DNA of 64,000 nucleotides. Source: Motiliproteus sp041586735 (GTDB lineage Bacteria > Pseudomonadota > Gammaproteobacteria > Pseudomonadales > Balneatricaceae). The first letter of the stretch is position 1. Every line of letters starts with the position of its first letter. This document shows positions 16,120 to 25,598 of the stretch, piece by piece. Where the stretch lies: NCBI GenBank assembly GCA_041586735.1, contig JBFGZQ010000013.1:1-64000 (forward strand), in the 5' to 3' direction. The translations under genes were made by a program, and so were the position numbers. The notes below the pieces were generated by a model. It made no database searches. It had not been told where the DNA came from and worked only from the letters and a program-made list of their open reading frames with translations.

Positions 16120-17811
16120 TCAGTGTTCAAGTGCTTTATATTTTTCCCGCAGGCGATTACGGATCGCTACGGCACTCAAATTCAACAGTACTATGACCAC
16201 CACCAGCAACAATGCGGTAGCGTAAACCAGCGGCCGGGCGGCTTCGACATTGGGGCTCTGGAAGCCGACATCATAGATATGAAAACCCAGATGCATAAAC
16301 TTCTGGTCCAGATGGATAAAGGGGTAGTTACCATCGAGCGGCAAGGAGGGCGCCAACTTCACCACCCCCACCAGCATCAGCGGTGCGACCTCTCCGGCGG
16401 CACGCGCGACCGCCAGGATCACCCCGGTCATCATCGCCGGACTCGCCATCGGCAGCACCACCTTCCACAGCGTTTCCGCCTTGGTGGCACCCAGCGCCAG
16501 CGAACCTTCGCGCAACGACCGGGGGATCCGCGCCAAGCCCTCCTCGGTAGCCACGATCACCACCGGCAGGGTCAGCAACGCCAGCGTCAGCGAGGCCCAC
16601 ATCAAGCCCGGCGTACCCAAGGTCGGCGCCGGCAGCGCTTCGGCAAAGAACAGCTGATCGATATTGCCGCCCAGAAAATAGATAAAGAATCCCAGCCCGA
16701 ACACCCCGTAGACGATCGACGGCACCCCGGCCAGATTATTCACCGCGATGCGGATCAGCCGAGTCACCGGGCCCTGCTTGGCATATTCACGCAGGTACAC
16801 CGCGGCTATGATGCCAAAGGGGGTCACCAGAATCGCCATCAGCAGCACCATCATCACGGTGCCGAAAATCGCCGGAAACACCCCCCCTTCGGTGTTGGCC
16901 TCACGGGGTTCATCGGTCATGAACTCCCAGAGCTTGGCGCCGTAGAACAGCACCTTCTGCAGCCAGGACATCGCATTGGGACGGTAGGCGTGCACGATCT
17001 TGCTCAGCGGGATCTCCAGACGCTGGCCATCGGCGACCTCGGCCACCAGACTGTCACGCCCGATCTGGGTGTAGAGTTCTACCAAGCGTTGCTGCATCCC
17101 CTGATACTGCAGATCCAGCGCCGCCCGCGCGGCGGCAATATCGGCCTGATCCGCGGGGGTCAGGCTATCGCTAAGCTGCAGTCGCCGAGTTTTCAGACGC
17201 AAGCGCTCAAACTGGGCGTTAACGGCGCCGATCTCGTGCTTTTCGATCACTTTAATCTTGGCCGAAATCTCCTCAGCACGCTCGATGCGGCGCTGCAGCT
17301 CCGACCATAGCTGCTCGTAAGCGGCGGCATCCTCACCGGACTCGAAACTACCCACCGTCTCATCCTGCTGTTTCAGCTGCCGCAGATAGCCGTAAAAGTT
17401 GCCCCATTCACGCCGCTCGGCAACAAACAACTGCTCGGGGTAGCTGACTCCCTGGAGTCCGGTCTCCAGCACCCAGCGAAAATCGCTGCCCGATAGGTCA
17501 CGGTTACCCACTTTCAGCAGATCACGGCGTACGAGTTCGACCCCCTCCGGCACCGAGATCCCCGCTTCGCGTAGCTGGCTCGCGGGATCTTTCTTGGTAT
17601 CCGCGATCTCACCAACCACCTGGCTGAGACTGCCATCTTGCTCGATATACCCGGCTGCCAAAATATCCGCCGGCCAGAAGTGCCCCAGGCCACGCACCGC
17701 GATCAGCAGTAGCAAGCCGGCCACCATAATTACATTCAGCGCCACCGCCCCAGCGGTCAGCCACACCCAAGGCTGACCGGTTTTTACCCAGGCTTTTACA
17801 GAGATTTTCAT
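16120..17811 (-). CDS. pstA: phosphate ABC transporter permease PstA (long form)
   Basis: A 563-residue inner-membrane permease. One N-terminal membrane segment (~residues 16-40) is followed by a ~240-residue periplasmic/coiled region (DUF3333-like; LRRDLLKVGNRDLSG, ERLRLKTRRLQLSDS). The permease core of about six segments contains the EAA loop (EEGLARIPRSLREGSLALGATKAET in part, LREGSLALGATK). The long form is common in marine gammaproteobacteria. It lies 16 bp upstream of pstB. Confidence 0.93.
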   Translation of the reverse strand: MKISVKAWVKTGQPWVWLTAGAVALNVIMVAGLLLLIAVRGLGHFWPADILAAGYIEQDGSLSQVVGEIADTKKDPASQLREAGISVPEGVELVRRDLLKVGNRDLSGSDFRWVLETGLQGVSYPEQLFVAERREWGNFYGYLRQLKQQDETVGSFESGEDAAAYEQLWSELQRRIERAEEISAKIKVIEKHEIGAVNAQFERLRLKTRRLQLSDSLTPADQADIAAARAALDLQYQGMQQRLVELYTQIGRDSLVAEVADGQRLEIPLSKIVHAYRPNAMSWLQKVLFYGAKLWEFMTDEPREANTEGGVFPAIFGTVMMVLLMAILVTPFGIIAAVYLREYAKQGPVTRLIRIAVNNLAGVPSIVYGVFGLGFFIYFLGGNIDQLFFAEALPAPTLGTPGLMWASLTLALLTLPVVIVATEEGLARIPRSLREGSLALGATKAETLWKVVLPMASPAMMTGVILAVARAAGEVAPLMLVGVVKLAPSLPLDGNYPFIHLDQKFMHLGFHIYDVGFQSPNVEAARPLVYATALLLVVVIVLLNLSAVAIRNRLREKYKALEH

Positions 17812-17866
17812 CAGTTACAACGTCCTAATCCCGATACAGAGAATACAGATTTACGCGCGACAGCCA

Positions 17867-20227
17867 TCATAGTGATCCGTACTTGCGCCGCAGCCGCTGG
17901 CGGATCAACTCCGCAACGGTATTGACCACAAAGGTAAAACTGAACAGTACCAGCGCCGCTAAAAACAGGATCCGGAAGTGCGAACTGGCGACCTCAGCCT
18001 CGGGCATCTCCACCGCGATATTAGCCGCTAGAGTACGCATCCCCTCAAACAGATTCATATCCATGATCGGCGTGTTGCCGGTGGCCATCAGCACGATCAT
18101 GGTTTCCCCCACCGCCCGGCCCATACCGATCATCACCGCCGAGAAGATCGCTGGACTGGCGGTCGGTAGCACCACGCCGACCAGGGTCTGCCAGGGTGTA
18201 GCCCCGAGTGCCAGAGAGCCGTTACTCAGCGATTGCGGCACGCTAAAGATTGCATCTTCGGTGATCGAGAAGATCGTAGGTATCACCGCAAAACCCATTG
18301 CGATCCCCACCACCAGCGCGTTACGCTGGTCGAAACTGATGCCCAGGTCGTGGGTAATAAAGCCGCGCATATCACCGCCGAAAAACCAGGTCTCGATCCC
18401 CTCGCCCAGCGGCAGACAGAGCCAGCTCAGCAGCAGGATAACCGGAATCAACAGCAGCGCATCCCAGCCTTCCGGCACCTGCAAACGTATCGACTTGGGG
18501 AGGTTGTGCCACAGGTAGGCAAACAGCAGCACCCCTAGCGGCACCAGCGTCAGCAGCGCAAAGACGCTGGTTAGCTGATCCTCGATAAAGGGCGCTAGCC
18601 AGAGCCCGGCCAGAAAACCCAGGATCACCGTTGGCAACGCCTCCATCAATTCGATAAAGGGCTTGATCTTAGTACGCAGTGCAGGCGCCATAAAATAGGC
18701 GGTGTAGATCGCCCCGCAGATCGCCAGCGGCGTCGCTAACAGCATGGCGTAAAAAGCTGCCTTTAGGGTGCCGAAAGCCAACGGCGCCAGCGAATACTTG
18801 GGTTCAAAATCGTCATTGGAGGCCGACGACTGCCAGACATAATCCGGACGGTCATAGCCTTCGTACCAGACCTCCTGCCATAGCGAACTCCAGGACACCT
18901 CAGGGTGTTCGTTATCAACCTGCCATAGGCTGATCATCCCCGCGCCATCCTCGAGCAATAGCGCATTAGCCCGCGGCGCCATGGCGATCTGGGCCACGCC
19001 CTGCTCGGTCAGCTGTTGAGTCAGCACCCGGTTATGCGCCGTCGAGCTGTACAGGCTAACCTCGCCGTTCTGCTCCGCCACCACAAAGCCTTTACGGCGA
19101 TGCTCGGTAGTCAGCGCCACCACCGCTGTGGGGGTCGGATCGCTGAAGCTGCGAATACGGGTCAGCTGGTAGGCATTGTACGCGTCACGCACTAAAAACC
19201 ACTGCTGGGTCACGCCCAGGCTATCGGAGATCAGTAATGAGGTACCACCGAGCAGGAACTCGGTACGGGTGATCTCACCGCGGGTCACCTGCAGTGCTGG
19301 ATGGACAACGGGGGCCGAGAACTCCTGTAGATCAACTGCCGTCAACCCGCCGCTACGGCGGGTGACAAATAACCAGCGTGCATCCGGGCTGATCAGCAGC
19401 TGCTGAACCCCGCGGGTATCGATCGCAATCGCCGCATGCTCGCTGCTGATCTCGACCTCTTCGGTGATGAAGTTGATCTGTTTAGCAAATCGGGTCGCCA
19501 TCAGTGTTCCCGTGGCATCCAGCGCCACCGCCAGCAGGCGCTCCTCGCTGTCGCGCACCGCCAGTTGACTCACCACCCCCAGCTGCGGTGCCAACTGCAG
19601 ATCGGCGTCGGCGTAGGGGTATTCAATATAGGGGCTGATATGACGGACATCGTTGGGATAACTGACCCGGTACTGATGCTGCGCATAAGTGAGGCTGCCG
19701 TCGGCGTTGGCCAGAGCAAAGCTGCGCAGGGCTTCAGAACCCAGCGCAAACGCGACCGGCTCGCTACCCTCAGCGCCGACCGACTGCTGCTGCAGCAAAG
19801 CACCGCTGCGGGTATCGAAAAAATGCGCCTGCCCCAGAGTGTCGACCCGCAACCCCACCTCAGCCTGCTCTTCGGCGGTCAGATACCAGGTCGGGGCATC
19901 CGATCCGGGTCTGGCATAGGGGGCAACCACCTGCCCCTGATGCTGCCAAGGGTTGATCTTGGCGGCATGGAACAGCGGCATCACTTCGTACATCAGGTAG
20001 ATGAAGATCAGCATAATGGCGATGATCACACTCATGCCACCCATACCGACCGACACCGACGCCAACCGGTCCTTAAAGCGCCGATAGCGACGCAGCCGTT
20101 TAGCCGCCGGCGTATCAAAGTGAAGATCCGGAGCGGGATGTGGAACCGCTGTAGTGGTTGAGATTGAGGCTGAGGTAGTGGTTGAGGTAGTGGTTGAGGT
20201 CATTAACAGAGTCTCAGAGGTGTTCAT
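17867..20227 (-). CDS. pstC: phosphate ABC transporter permease PstC (long form)
   Basis: About 786 residues. After a Thr/Ser-rich N-terminus and one membrane segment (~residues 60-85) there is a ~400-residue periplasmic domain with beta-propeller-like repeats. A C-terminal permease domain of about six segments follows, with the EAA motif (LSNGSLALGATPWQT). It partners PstA and PstB. The open frame extends to 20302, but a Pho box lies at 20277-20294, so translation should begin at 20227 or 20203. The N-terminal Thr run comes from a short tandem DNA repeat (~20155-20200). Confidence 0.9.
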   Translation of the reverse strand: MNTSETLLMTSTTTSTTTSASISTTTAVPHPAPDLHFDTPAAKRLRRYRRFKDRLASVSVGMGGMSVIIAIMLIFIYLMYEVMPLFHAAKINPWQHQGQVVAPYARPGSDAPTWYLTAEEQAEVGLRVDTLGQAHFFDTRSGALLQQQSVGAEGSEPVAFALGSEALRSFALANADGSLTYAQHQYRVSYPNDVRHISPYIEYPYADADLQLAPQLGVVSQLAVRDSEERLLAVALDATGTLMATRFAKQINFITEEVEISSEHAAIAIDTRGVQQLLISPDARWLFVTRRSGGLTAVDLQEFSAPVVHPALQVTRGEITRTEFLLGGTSLLISDSLGVTQQWFLVRDAYNAYQLTRIRSFSDPTPTAVVALTTEHRRKGFVVAEQNGEVSLYSSTAHNRVLTQQLTEQGVAQIAMAPRANALLLEDGAGMISLWQVDNEHPEVSWSSLWQEVWYEGYDRPDYVWQSSASNDDFEPKYSLAPLAFGTLKAAFYAMLLATPLAICGAIYTAYFMAPALRTKIKPFIELMEALPTVILGFLAGLWLAPFIEDQLTSVFALLTLVPLGVLLFAYLWHNLPKSIRLQVPEGWDALLLIPVILLLSWLCLPLGEGIETWFFGGDMRGFITHDLGISFDQRNALVVGIAMGFAVIPTIFSITEDAIFSVPQSLSNGSLALGATPWQTLVGVVLPTASPAIFSAVMIGMGRAVGETMIVLMATGNTPIMDMNLFEGMRTLAANIAVEMPEAEVASSHFRILFLAALVLFSFTFVVNTVAELIRQRLRRKYGSL
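20155..20202. repeat. 12-bp tandem repeat in the pstC 5' end
   Basis: The plus strand carries two adjacent copies of GAGGTAGTGGTT (around 20173-20196) plus degenerate copies to the left. It encodes the Thr/Ser run at the PstC N-terminus. The repeats are in multiples of three, so changes in copy number would keep the frame. Confidence 0.7.
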
Positions 20228-20276
20228 AGCGCTTGGACCGACCAAGTCATGCAGGCCCTTAGAGTAACGGCCAGAG

Positions 20277-20294
20277 ATGACAAAACTATTACAG
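20277..20294 (-). promoter_or_regulatory. Pho box upstream of pstC
   Basis: The minus strand reads CTGTAAT-AGTT-TTGTCAT, two 7-mers with a 4-nt spacer. A possible -10 (TACTCT) follows about 10 nt later. It gives pstCAB-phoU its own PhoB-dependent promoter, separate from pstS. Confidence 0.7.
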
Positions 20295-20467
20295 ACTGTC
20301 ATTTAAGTGAAATAGGGGTTACATCCAAGGAAAGAGCACAGAGCTAAACGCCATATACCGTCCACCCCTGGACATCGGCTCTCCGGCATCCTGGTCTCCC
20401 GAGGCATACCGTACATGAGGGTACTGCGCCTCATTCGAGACGCATCCGCTTGGAATTATCGAGCCAC

Positions 20468-21460
20468 CTACTGAGCGGTCATCGCCATTTCGATACCGAG
20501 GCTAGCCAGAGTCTTCTCGACCACCTTGCTGGGCAACGGGATATAACCATCCTTCACCACCACTTCCTGGCCTGACTTGGACATCACCAGCTTGACAAAC
20601 TCACGCTCCAGCGGTGCCAACGGCTTGTTCGGTGCTTTGTTAACATAGACATAGAGAAATCGCGACAACGGGTACTTACCACTGACCGCCATCTCCGAGC
20701 TCGCAGCAATGAAGTCGGTGCCTGATTTACTCAGTGGTATGGCGCGCACACTGGAGGTCTGGTAACCGATACCCGAGTAGCCGATACCGTTCAGAGAGGT
20801 CGAGATCGACTGTACCACCGATGCCGAGCCGGGCTGCTCATTGACGCTATTCTTGAAATCACCTTTACAGAGCGCCTTGCTTTTGAAGTAACCGTAGGTG
20901 CCAGAGACCGAGTTTCGGCCATAGATTTGGATATCCTGCTTACCCAGATTGCCGGCGACCCCCAGATCACCCCAGCGGCTGACATCCTTTGGCGCGCCGC
21001 ACTTACGGGTGCTGGAGAACACCGCATCGACATCGGCAATACTCATCCCCTTGATGGGGTTATCCTTGTGCACGAACACCGCCAGCGCATCGATCGCTAC
21101 CGGAATGGCGGTCGGCTTATAACCAAACTTCTTCTCAAAGGCCTCCAACTCTTTGTCCTTCATCTTGCGGCTCATCGGCCCCAGGTTAGAGGTGCCTTCA
21201 GTTAGTGCGGGAGGCGCTGTTGAAGAACCGGCCGCCTGAATCTGAATATTGATATTGGGGTAGTTGCGCTTGAAATCCTCAGCCCAGAGGGTCATCAAAT
21301 TCGCCAGAGTATCCGAGCCGACACTGGACAGATTGCCAGACACACCGCTGGTCTTGGCGTAGACCGGCAGTTTAGGATCCAGCAGATCGGCGGCTTGGGC
21401 TGTGCCAGTCAGACCGGTTGCGGTCAGTGCCACAGCGGCCAGTAGTTTCTTCGCGTTCAT
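20468..21460 (-). CDS. pstS: periplasmic phosphate-binding protein PstS
   Basis: A 330-residue substrate-binding protein with signal peptide MNAKKLLAAVALTATGLTGTAQA. Phosphate-contact motifs are VGSDTLAN, AAGSSTAPPAL and GRNSVSGTYGYF. It delivers phosphate to PstCAB. It is separated from pstC by about 240 bp containing a second Pho box, so it can be expressed to a different level. Confidence 0.94.
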   Translation of the reverse strand: MNAKKLLAAVALTATGLTGTAQAADLLDPKLPVYAKTSGVSGNLSSVGSDTLANLMTLWAEDFKRNYPNINIQIQAAGSSTAPPALTEGTSNLGPMSRKMKDKELEAFEKKFGYKPTAIPVAIDALAVFVHKDNPIKGMSIADVDAVFSSTRKCGAPKDVSRWGDLGVAGNLGKQDIQIYGRNSVSGTYGYFKSKALCKGDFKNSVNEQPGSASVVQSISTSLNGIGYSGIGYQTSSVRAIPLSKSGTDFIAASSEMAVSGKYPLSRFLYVYVNKAPNKPLAPLEREFVKLVMSKSGQEVVVKDGYIPLPSKVVEKTLASLGIEMAMTAQ

Positions 21461-21550
21461 GGAAAACTCCTGCGTCTAGAATCGATGGTTCTGGAATCAA
21501 TGGTTGTCGAAACACTCTCTCAGTGAGTGCGCCCACTGTATTCAGGTTCT

Positions 21551-21568
21551 ATGACCGTTGTATGACAG
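21551..21568 (-). promoter_or_regulatory. Pho box upstream of pstS
   Basis: The minus strand reads CTGTCAT-ACAA-CGGTCAT, 7-mers with a 4-nt spacer, followed at the expected distance by TACAGT as a -10. It lies 91 bp upstream of the pstS ATG. Confidence 0.82.
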
Positions 21569-21721
21569 CAGCCCAACAATCTCGCACGTTTCGCAAACGA
21601 TCTTCATATACGGCTTCAACACCCGCTCCGAGCATACGACTAAAGGGGTAGACAGCCATCCCGGGCATGCTATGATCATCGGCCTTTAACCTCTAATCGA
21701 TACCCCGTAAGAAGAACAATA

Positions 21722-22114
21722 ATGGACGACACCGATACCCTGCTGACTCCCGAAGGGGAGTTGACCCTGCAATTAGCCGCAACCCGCCACGACACCAACA
21801 TCTTTGGTGACATCTACGGCGGCTGGCTCGCCTCCCAAGTGGTTACAGCTGCCGAGATTCGTGCGGCACAGATCGCCAGAGGCCGCATCGCCACCGTCTC
21901 GATCAGCACCATCGAGTTTATGTCGCCGATTATGGTAGGCACGCTACTGAGCTTTTACACCCGTATTAAAGAGACCGGTAACAGCTCGATCAGCATCCAG
22001 ATCGACGTCTGGGGACGCTGCTCGGATGGCAGCGGCTTTCGTAAGATTACCGACGCGGAAACCGTGCAGGTCGCTCTGGATAGCAACGGCCGTATCCGCC
22101 AGCTACCCCAGTAA
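21722..22114 (+). CDS. yciA: acyl-CoA thioesterase (YciA-like hotdog)
   Basis: A 130-residue single hotdog-fold thioesterase of the YciA/BACH type. It has RHDTNIFGDIYGGWLASQV, containing the catalytic Asn/Asp region, then ISTIEFMSPIMVGTLLSFYTRI and a Trp-Gly strand (DVWGRCSDG). It hydrolyses acyl-CoAs in the cytoplasm. The natural chain-length preference is not visible. It is convergent with yibQ. Confidence 0.88.
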   Translation: MDDTDTLLTPEGELTLQLAATRHDTNIFGDIYGGWLASQVVTAAEIRAAQIARGRIATVSISTIEFMSPIMVGTLLSFYTRIKETGNSSISIQIDVWGRCSDGSGFRKITDAETVQVALDSNGRIRQLPQ

Positions 22115-22143
22115 TCTATTGGCAAACTAATGACCCTGACGGC

Positions 22144-22971
22144 TTACGGCGCTAGCGCTTGAACCTGCGCCAAGCGCAGCAACTCCTGACGCTCCATCAA
22201 CAACGCTGAGGCAGTCACCAAACGAATGCCCTGCTCATCAAGCAGAGGCAAAGCCAGGCGCAGGTAGTCAACGGTGACCGGATAGGGATGGCCGATCGCC
22301 ACAGCGCTGCCGTGGCGACGAGCAATGGCGATGGTGCGCATAAACTGCTGATGCACAAACTCGATGGTCTGTTCATGATCCAGAAACACATCGCGCTGTA
22401 AACTAGGGAGCCCCTGCTGCTGGGCGACCTCCCAGGCAATACTGTCCGCCGTAGTGCGGCTATCGATAAAGAACAGCCCCCGCTGCCGCGCCAACGTCAT
22501 CACCCACTGCATCTGCGGTTCCAGCGTGGTCAACAGGCTGCCCATATGGTTGTTAAGCCCTTGCACATAAGGCACCGTATCCAGATCCTCACTCAACACC
22601 CGAATAAAGTCATCCTGGCTTAGATCGGTGGTCAGCGCTCCTGGACCCAAGGGCCGGTCATGAGTGTTCTGCATCGGCGCATGCAGCATCACATCTTTGC
22701 CATTGTCGAACGCACGCCGGGCTAACTTGGGACCGAAAGGGCTGTGGGGCAAAAATGCATAGGTGACCGGACCTGGCAAGGCCAGTGCCGCGGCACCCTG
22801 GATCCAGTTATCGCCGACATCATCGATTATCACCACGATGGCAGGCTGCGCCACCGCATCGCTCAACGCTGCGGCCTGCACCTGAACCGCAATCAGGATG
22901 ATGAGCGTGGCGATAAGCATTTCGATACCCGGCCAGTAAATCAGGCAACCAGCGTTGCGGCTAACGTTCAC
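22144..22971 (-). CDS. yibQ: divergent polysaccharide deacetylase family protein (YibQ)
   Basis: A 275-residue exported protein with an N-terminal hydrophobic segment (MLIATLIILIAVQVQAAA). Its NodB-like barrel is recognised by VVIIDDVGDN, YAFLPHSPFG, VMLHAPMQ, NNHMGSLLT and AIGHPYPVT. Family members lack a confirmed deacetylase activity. It begins with GTG overlapping the ctpA stop codon (GTGA), so it is translationally coupled as the last gene of gpmI-envC-ctpA-yibQ. Confidence 0.88.
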   Translation of the reverse strand: MNVSRNAGCLIYWPGIEMLIATLIILIAVQVQAAALSDAVAQPAIVVIIDDVGDNWIQGAAALALPGPVTYAFLPHSPFGPKLARRAFDNGKDVMLHAPMQNTHDRPLGPGALTTDLSQDDFIRVLSEDLDTVPYVQGLNNHMGSLLTTLEPQMQWVMTLARQRGLFFIDSRTTADSIAWEVAQQQGLPSLQRDVFLDHEQTIEFVHQQFMRTIAIARRHGSAVAIGHPYPVTVDYLRLALPLLDEQGIRLVTASALLMERQELLRLAQVQALAP

Positions 22972-24269
22972 TCGCGGGCGTTGTTACGGGCAACAATCGA
23001 CAGCGCCTTCAGTAGGTTCAGCGCCTCATTGAGCTGGTAATCGGCGCTCAATAGGTCGCTGTCTGCCTGGCTTCGATCCTGAGATTGCGAGCCGTTAATG
23101 GGCTTGTCGTTACCATTATTCAGATGGCCGACCAGGTCGGCCTCTTTGACCCCTTTGCTGCTCTCCACTTTGGTCAGGGTAGATGGCTCCACGCGAATAT
23201 CAGGGACGATGCCCTCGGCCTGAATCGAACGCCCCTTAGGAGTGAAATAACGCGCAGTGGTCAATTTTAAGGCGCGCTCATTGGTCAACGGCAACACCGT
23301 TTGCACCGAGCCTTTACCAAAGCTAGGGGTCCCCATGATGATCGCGCGCTTATGGTCCTGCAACGCACCGGCGACAATCTCCGAGGCCGACGCCGAACCG
23401 CTGTTGATCAATACCACCACCGGTAAGGTGCCGCTGGCATTGTTGGCGGTCGCACTGTAACGCAACTCCGAGTGCGCCACGCGCCCCTGGGTGTAGACGA
23501 TCAAGCCGCCGTCCAGAAAGGCATCACTGGTATCCACCGCAGCATTCAATACCCCGCCCGGATTGTTACGCAGGTCCAGTACCAAGCCCTTGAGCGACGC
23601 CTGCTGCTTCAAGGACTCGATGGCTTTGTTCAGATCAGTACCCGTATGCACCTGGAATTGCGAGATCCGTAGATAGCCTACACTGCCGTCTATCAACCGA
23701 CTCTTGACACTGGTCACCTTGATGATCGCTCGAGTCAAGGTTAGCTCCAGGGGTTTTGACTGGCCCTCGCGCACAATAGTGAGCACGATGTCGGTGCCGG
23801 GTTTACCACGCATCTGCCGTACCGCATCGCTCAACGCCATGCCGCGCACCGGGCTGTCATCTAACTTGACAATCAGATCACCGGCGTGAACACCCGCTCG
23901 CTGTGCGGGGGTATCATCGATCGGCGCCACCACCCGGATAAGACCCTCTTCCATCTCAACCTCGATACCCAGGCCGCCAAATTCACCACTGGTACTGGCC
24001 TGCAAATTCTTAAACGCCTTAGGATCGAGGTACGCCGAATGGGGATCGAGACCGCTGAGCATGCCCTTGATAGCATTTTCCAGCAGCACGCTGTCCTCTA
24101 CTGGCTCGACATAGGCGCCCTTGATCCGCTCGAACACTTCGGCAAAGGTGCGCAACTCCTCCAGCGGTAACGGCGGTTTAGCATCGTTTTCAGTAGCCGC
24201 CAGTGCCGCACCACAGACTCCCAGACTCAATATCAAGGAGAGGGTCAAGCTCTTGAATGACTGTTTCAT
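22968..24269 (-). CDS. ctpA: carboxy-terminal processing protease (S41)
   Basis: A 433-residue periplasmic protease. A signal peptide (ending CGAALAA) is followed by a PDZ domain (~residues 90-170; GLGIEVEMEEGLIRVVAPIDDTPAQ in part). The S41 catalytic domain has Ser in NSGSASASEIVAGAL and Lys in GTPSFGKGSVQT. It trims or degrades periplasmic proteins, including cell-wall hydrolases in related species. Position after envC fits a role in peptidoglycan turnover. Confidence 0.93.
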   Translation of the reverse strand: MKQSFKSLTLSLILSLGVCGAALAATENDAKPPLPLEELRTFAEVFERIKGAYVEPVEDSVLLENAIKGMLSGLDPHSAYLDPKAFKNLQASTSGEFGGLGIEVEMEEGLIRVVAPIDDTPAQRAGVHAGDLIVKLDDSPVRGMALSDAVRQMRGKPGTDIVLTIVREGQSKPLELTLTRAIIKVTSVKSRLIDGSVGYLRISQFQVHTGTDLNKAIESLKQQASLKGLVLDLRNNPGGVLNAAVDTSDAFLDGGLIVYTQGRVAHSELRYSATANNASGTLPVVVLINSGSASASEIVAGALQDHKRAIIMGTPSFGKGSVQTVLPLTNERALKLTTARYFTPKGRSIQAEGIVPDIRVEPSTLTKVESSKGVKEADLVGHLNNGNDKPINGSQSQDRSQADSDLLSADYQLNEALNLLKALSIVARNNARE

Positions 24270-24311
24270 AGATCGTCCTTCGACATATTCAAAAACTTAT
24301 TCAAAGACATA

Positions 24312-25598
24312 TTAGCCCCGCCTTAGCCAGGCTGTTGGATTGATCGGCTCACCTTTATGGCGAATCGCAAAATAGAGCCCGGTCTGGCTCTGACCACCGC
24401 TATCTCCGGCAGTGGCGATGGGCACTCCGGCAGAGACCCAGTCGCCCAGCTGTTTTAACAGGTGCTGATTGTGGCCGTACAGGCTCATATAACCATCGCC
24501 ATGATCGAGGATCAGTAGCATCCCATAGCCACGCATCCAATCAGCAAACACCACACGACCATTATGCACCGCCGTCACCGTAGCGCCCATCTGCGCGTGG
24601 ATCAACATCCCATCGCGGCGCACACCCTGCGCGCTGGCACTACCAAAGTGTTGCGCCAGCCGCGTATCCGTTGTCGGCCAAGGCAGTCGACCCTTAAGCT
24701 TAGCAAAGGCCTGGGTGCTGACCTGCAACTCATTGAGTGCCAGTGCCTGCTGGAGTTCCTCAAACATCCGTTTGAGTCGTAACTGATCACCCTTTAGCTG
24801 CTGCAACGACTGCTTCTGCGTCTGCAGCTGCTGCTCAATCGCCAGCAGTGTCTGCTGGCGCTGTTGTCTTGTTTGCTGCAGCGCATCGGAGCGCGACTGC
24901 AACTGCCGCTGTTCGCTATCAAGCTGCTGGCGCTGCTGCTGCAACGCTTGCTCAACCTGATCTAGACGCGTCAGGGTCTGCTCCACGGCGGTGACTGCCG
25001 TGCTCCGGGCATCACTCACATAACGATAGTAGCGCAGCATTCTTGCCAGCTGCTCAGGTTGCTGCTGATTGAGCAACAACCGCAGCTGATCCTGGCGACC
25101 GGTTCGATAGGCGGCCGCAACCTCTAGCGCCAGTGCCTGCAACTGCCGATCACGACGCTGCAGCAGTTGCGAACGCTCGGCACCAAGCTCCTTAAGCTGC
25201 TGCTGCTGCTGGTTAATCTGGCGATTATTAGCGTTGATCTGGCGACTAAGCGCGCCGCCCTGCTTTTCGGTCTCACGCAAGGTTTGGGTCAGCTGCTGCT
25301 GCTCACCCTGGGTCGAGCGCAGCTTGTTCTCCAGCGCGCCGATGCTGGACTGCAGCTGTTTGAGTTGACGTTCGGTCTGCTGCGGGGAAGCCGAGGACTG
25401 CGCCGTAGCAGCCGTTGCCCAGGATGCCCCAAGCAGCAGGCTCCAGAGCAGCACATTCCAGCGCGAGACCGAACATAGCATCCAGGGTGCCCAACAGAGC
25501 GCGATCCGGGAGATCAGCAGGGGTGCGATCCGTGACGTCACCAGGCGCACCATCGAGGGCGCCATCCAGAGCCGCAACGGCGCCGCCGGAAAAATCAC
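24312..25598 (-). CDS. envC: murein hydrolase activator EnvC
   Basis: Up to 428 residues. A hydrophobic export signal (NVLLWSLLLGASWATAATA) is followed by a long Gln-rich coiled coil (~residues 70-300) and a C-terminal LytM domain (LAQHFGSASAQGVRRDG, LDHGDGYMSLYGHN). The LytM zinc ligands are incomplete (IHAQMG replaces the usual HxGxD), as in EnvC, which activates amidases rather than cutting the wall. A GTG at 25598 overlaps the gpmI stop. An ATG at 25481 would put the signal peptide at the N-terminus and may be the real start. Confidence 0.9.
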   Translation of the reverse strand: MIFPAAPLRLWMAPSMVRLVTSRIAPLLISRIALCWAPWMLCSVSRWNVLLWSLLLGASWATAATAQSSASPQQTERQLKQLQSSIGALENKLRSTQGEQQQLTQTLRETEKQGGALSRQINANNRQINQQQQQLKELGAERSQLLQRRDRQLQALALEVAAAYRTGRQDQLRLLLNQQQPEQLARMLRYYRYVSDARSTAVTAVEQTLTRLDQVEQALQQQRQQLDSEQRQLQSRSDALQQTRQQRQQTLLAIEQQLQTQKQSLQQLKGDQLRLKRMFEELQQALALNELQVSTQAFAKLKGRLPWPTTDTRLAQHFGSASAQGVRRDGMLIHAQMGATVTAVHNGRVVFADWMRGYGMLLILDHGDGYMSLYGHNQHLLKQLGDWVSAGVPIATAGDSGGQSQTGLYFAIRHKGEPINPTAWLRRG

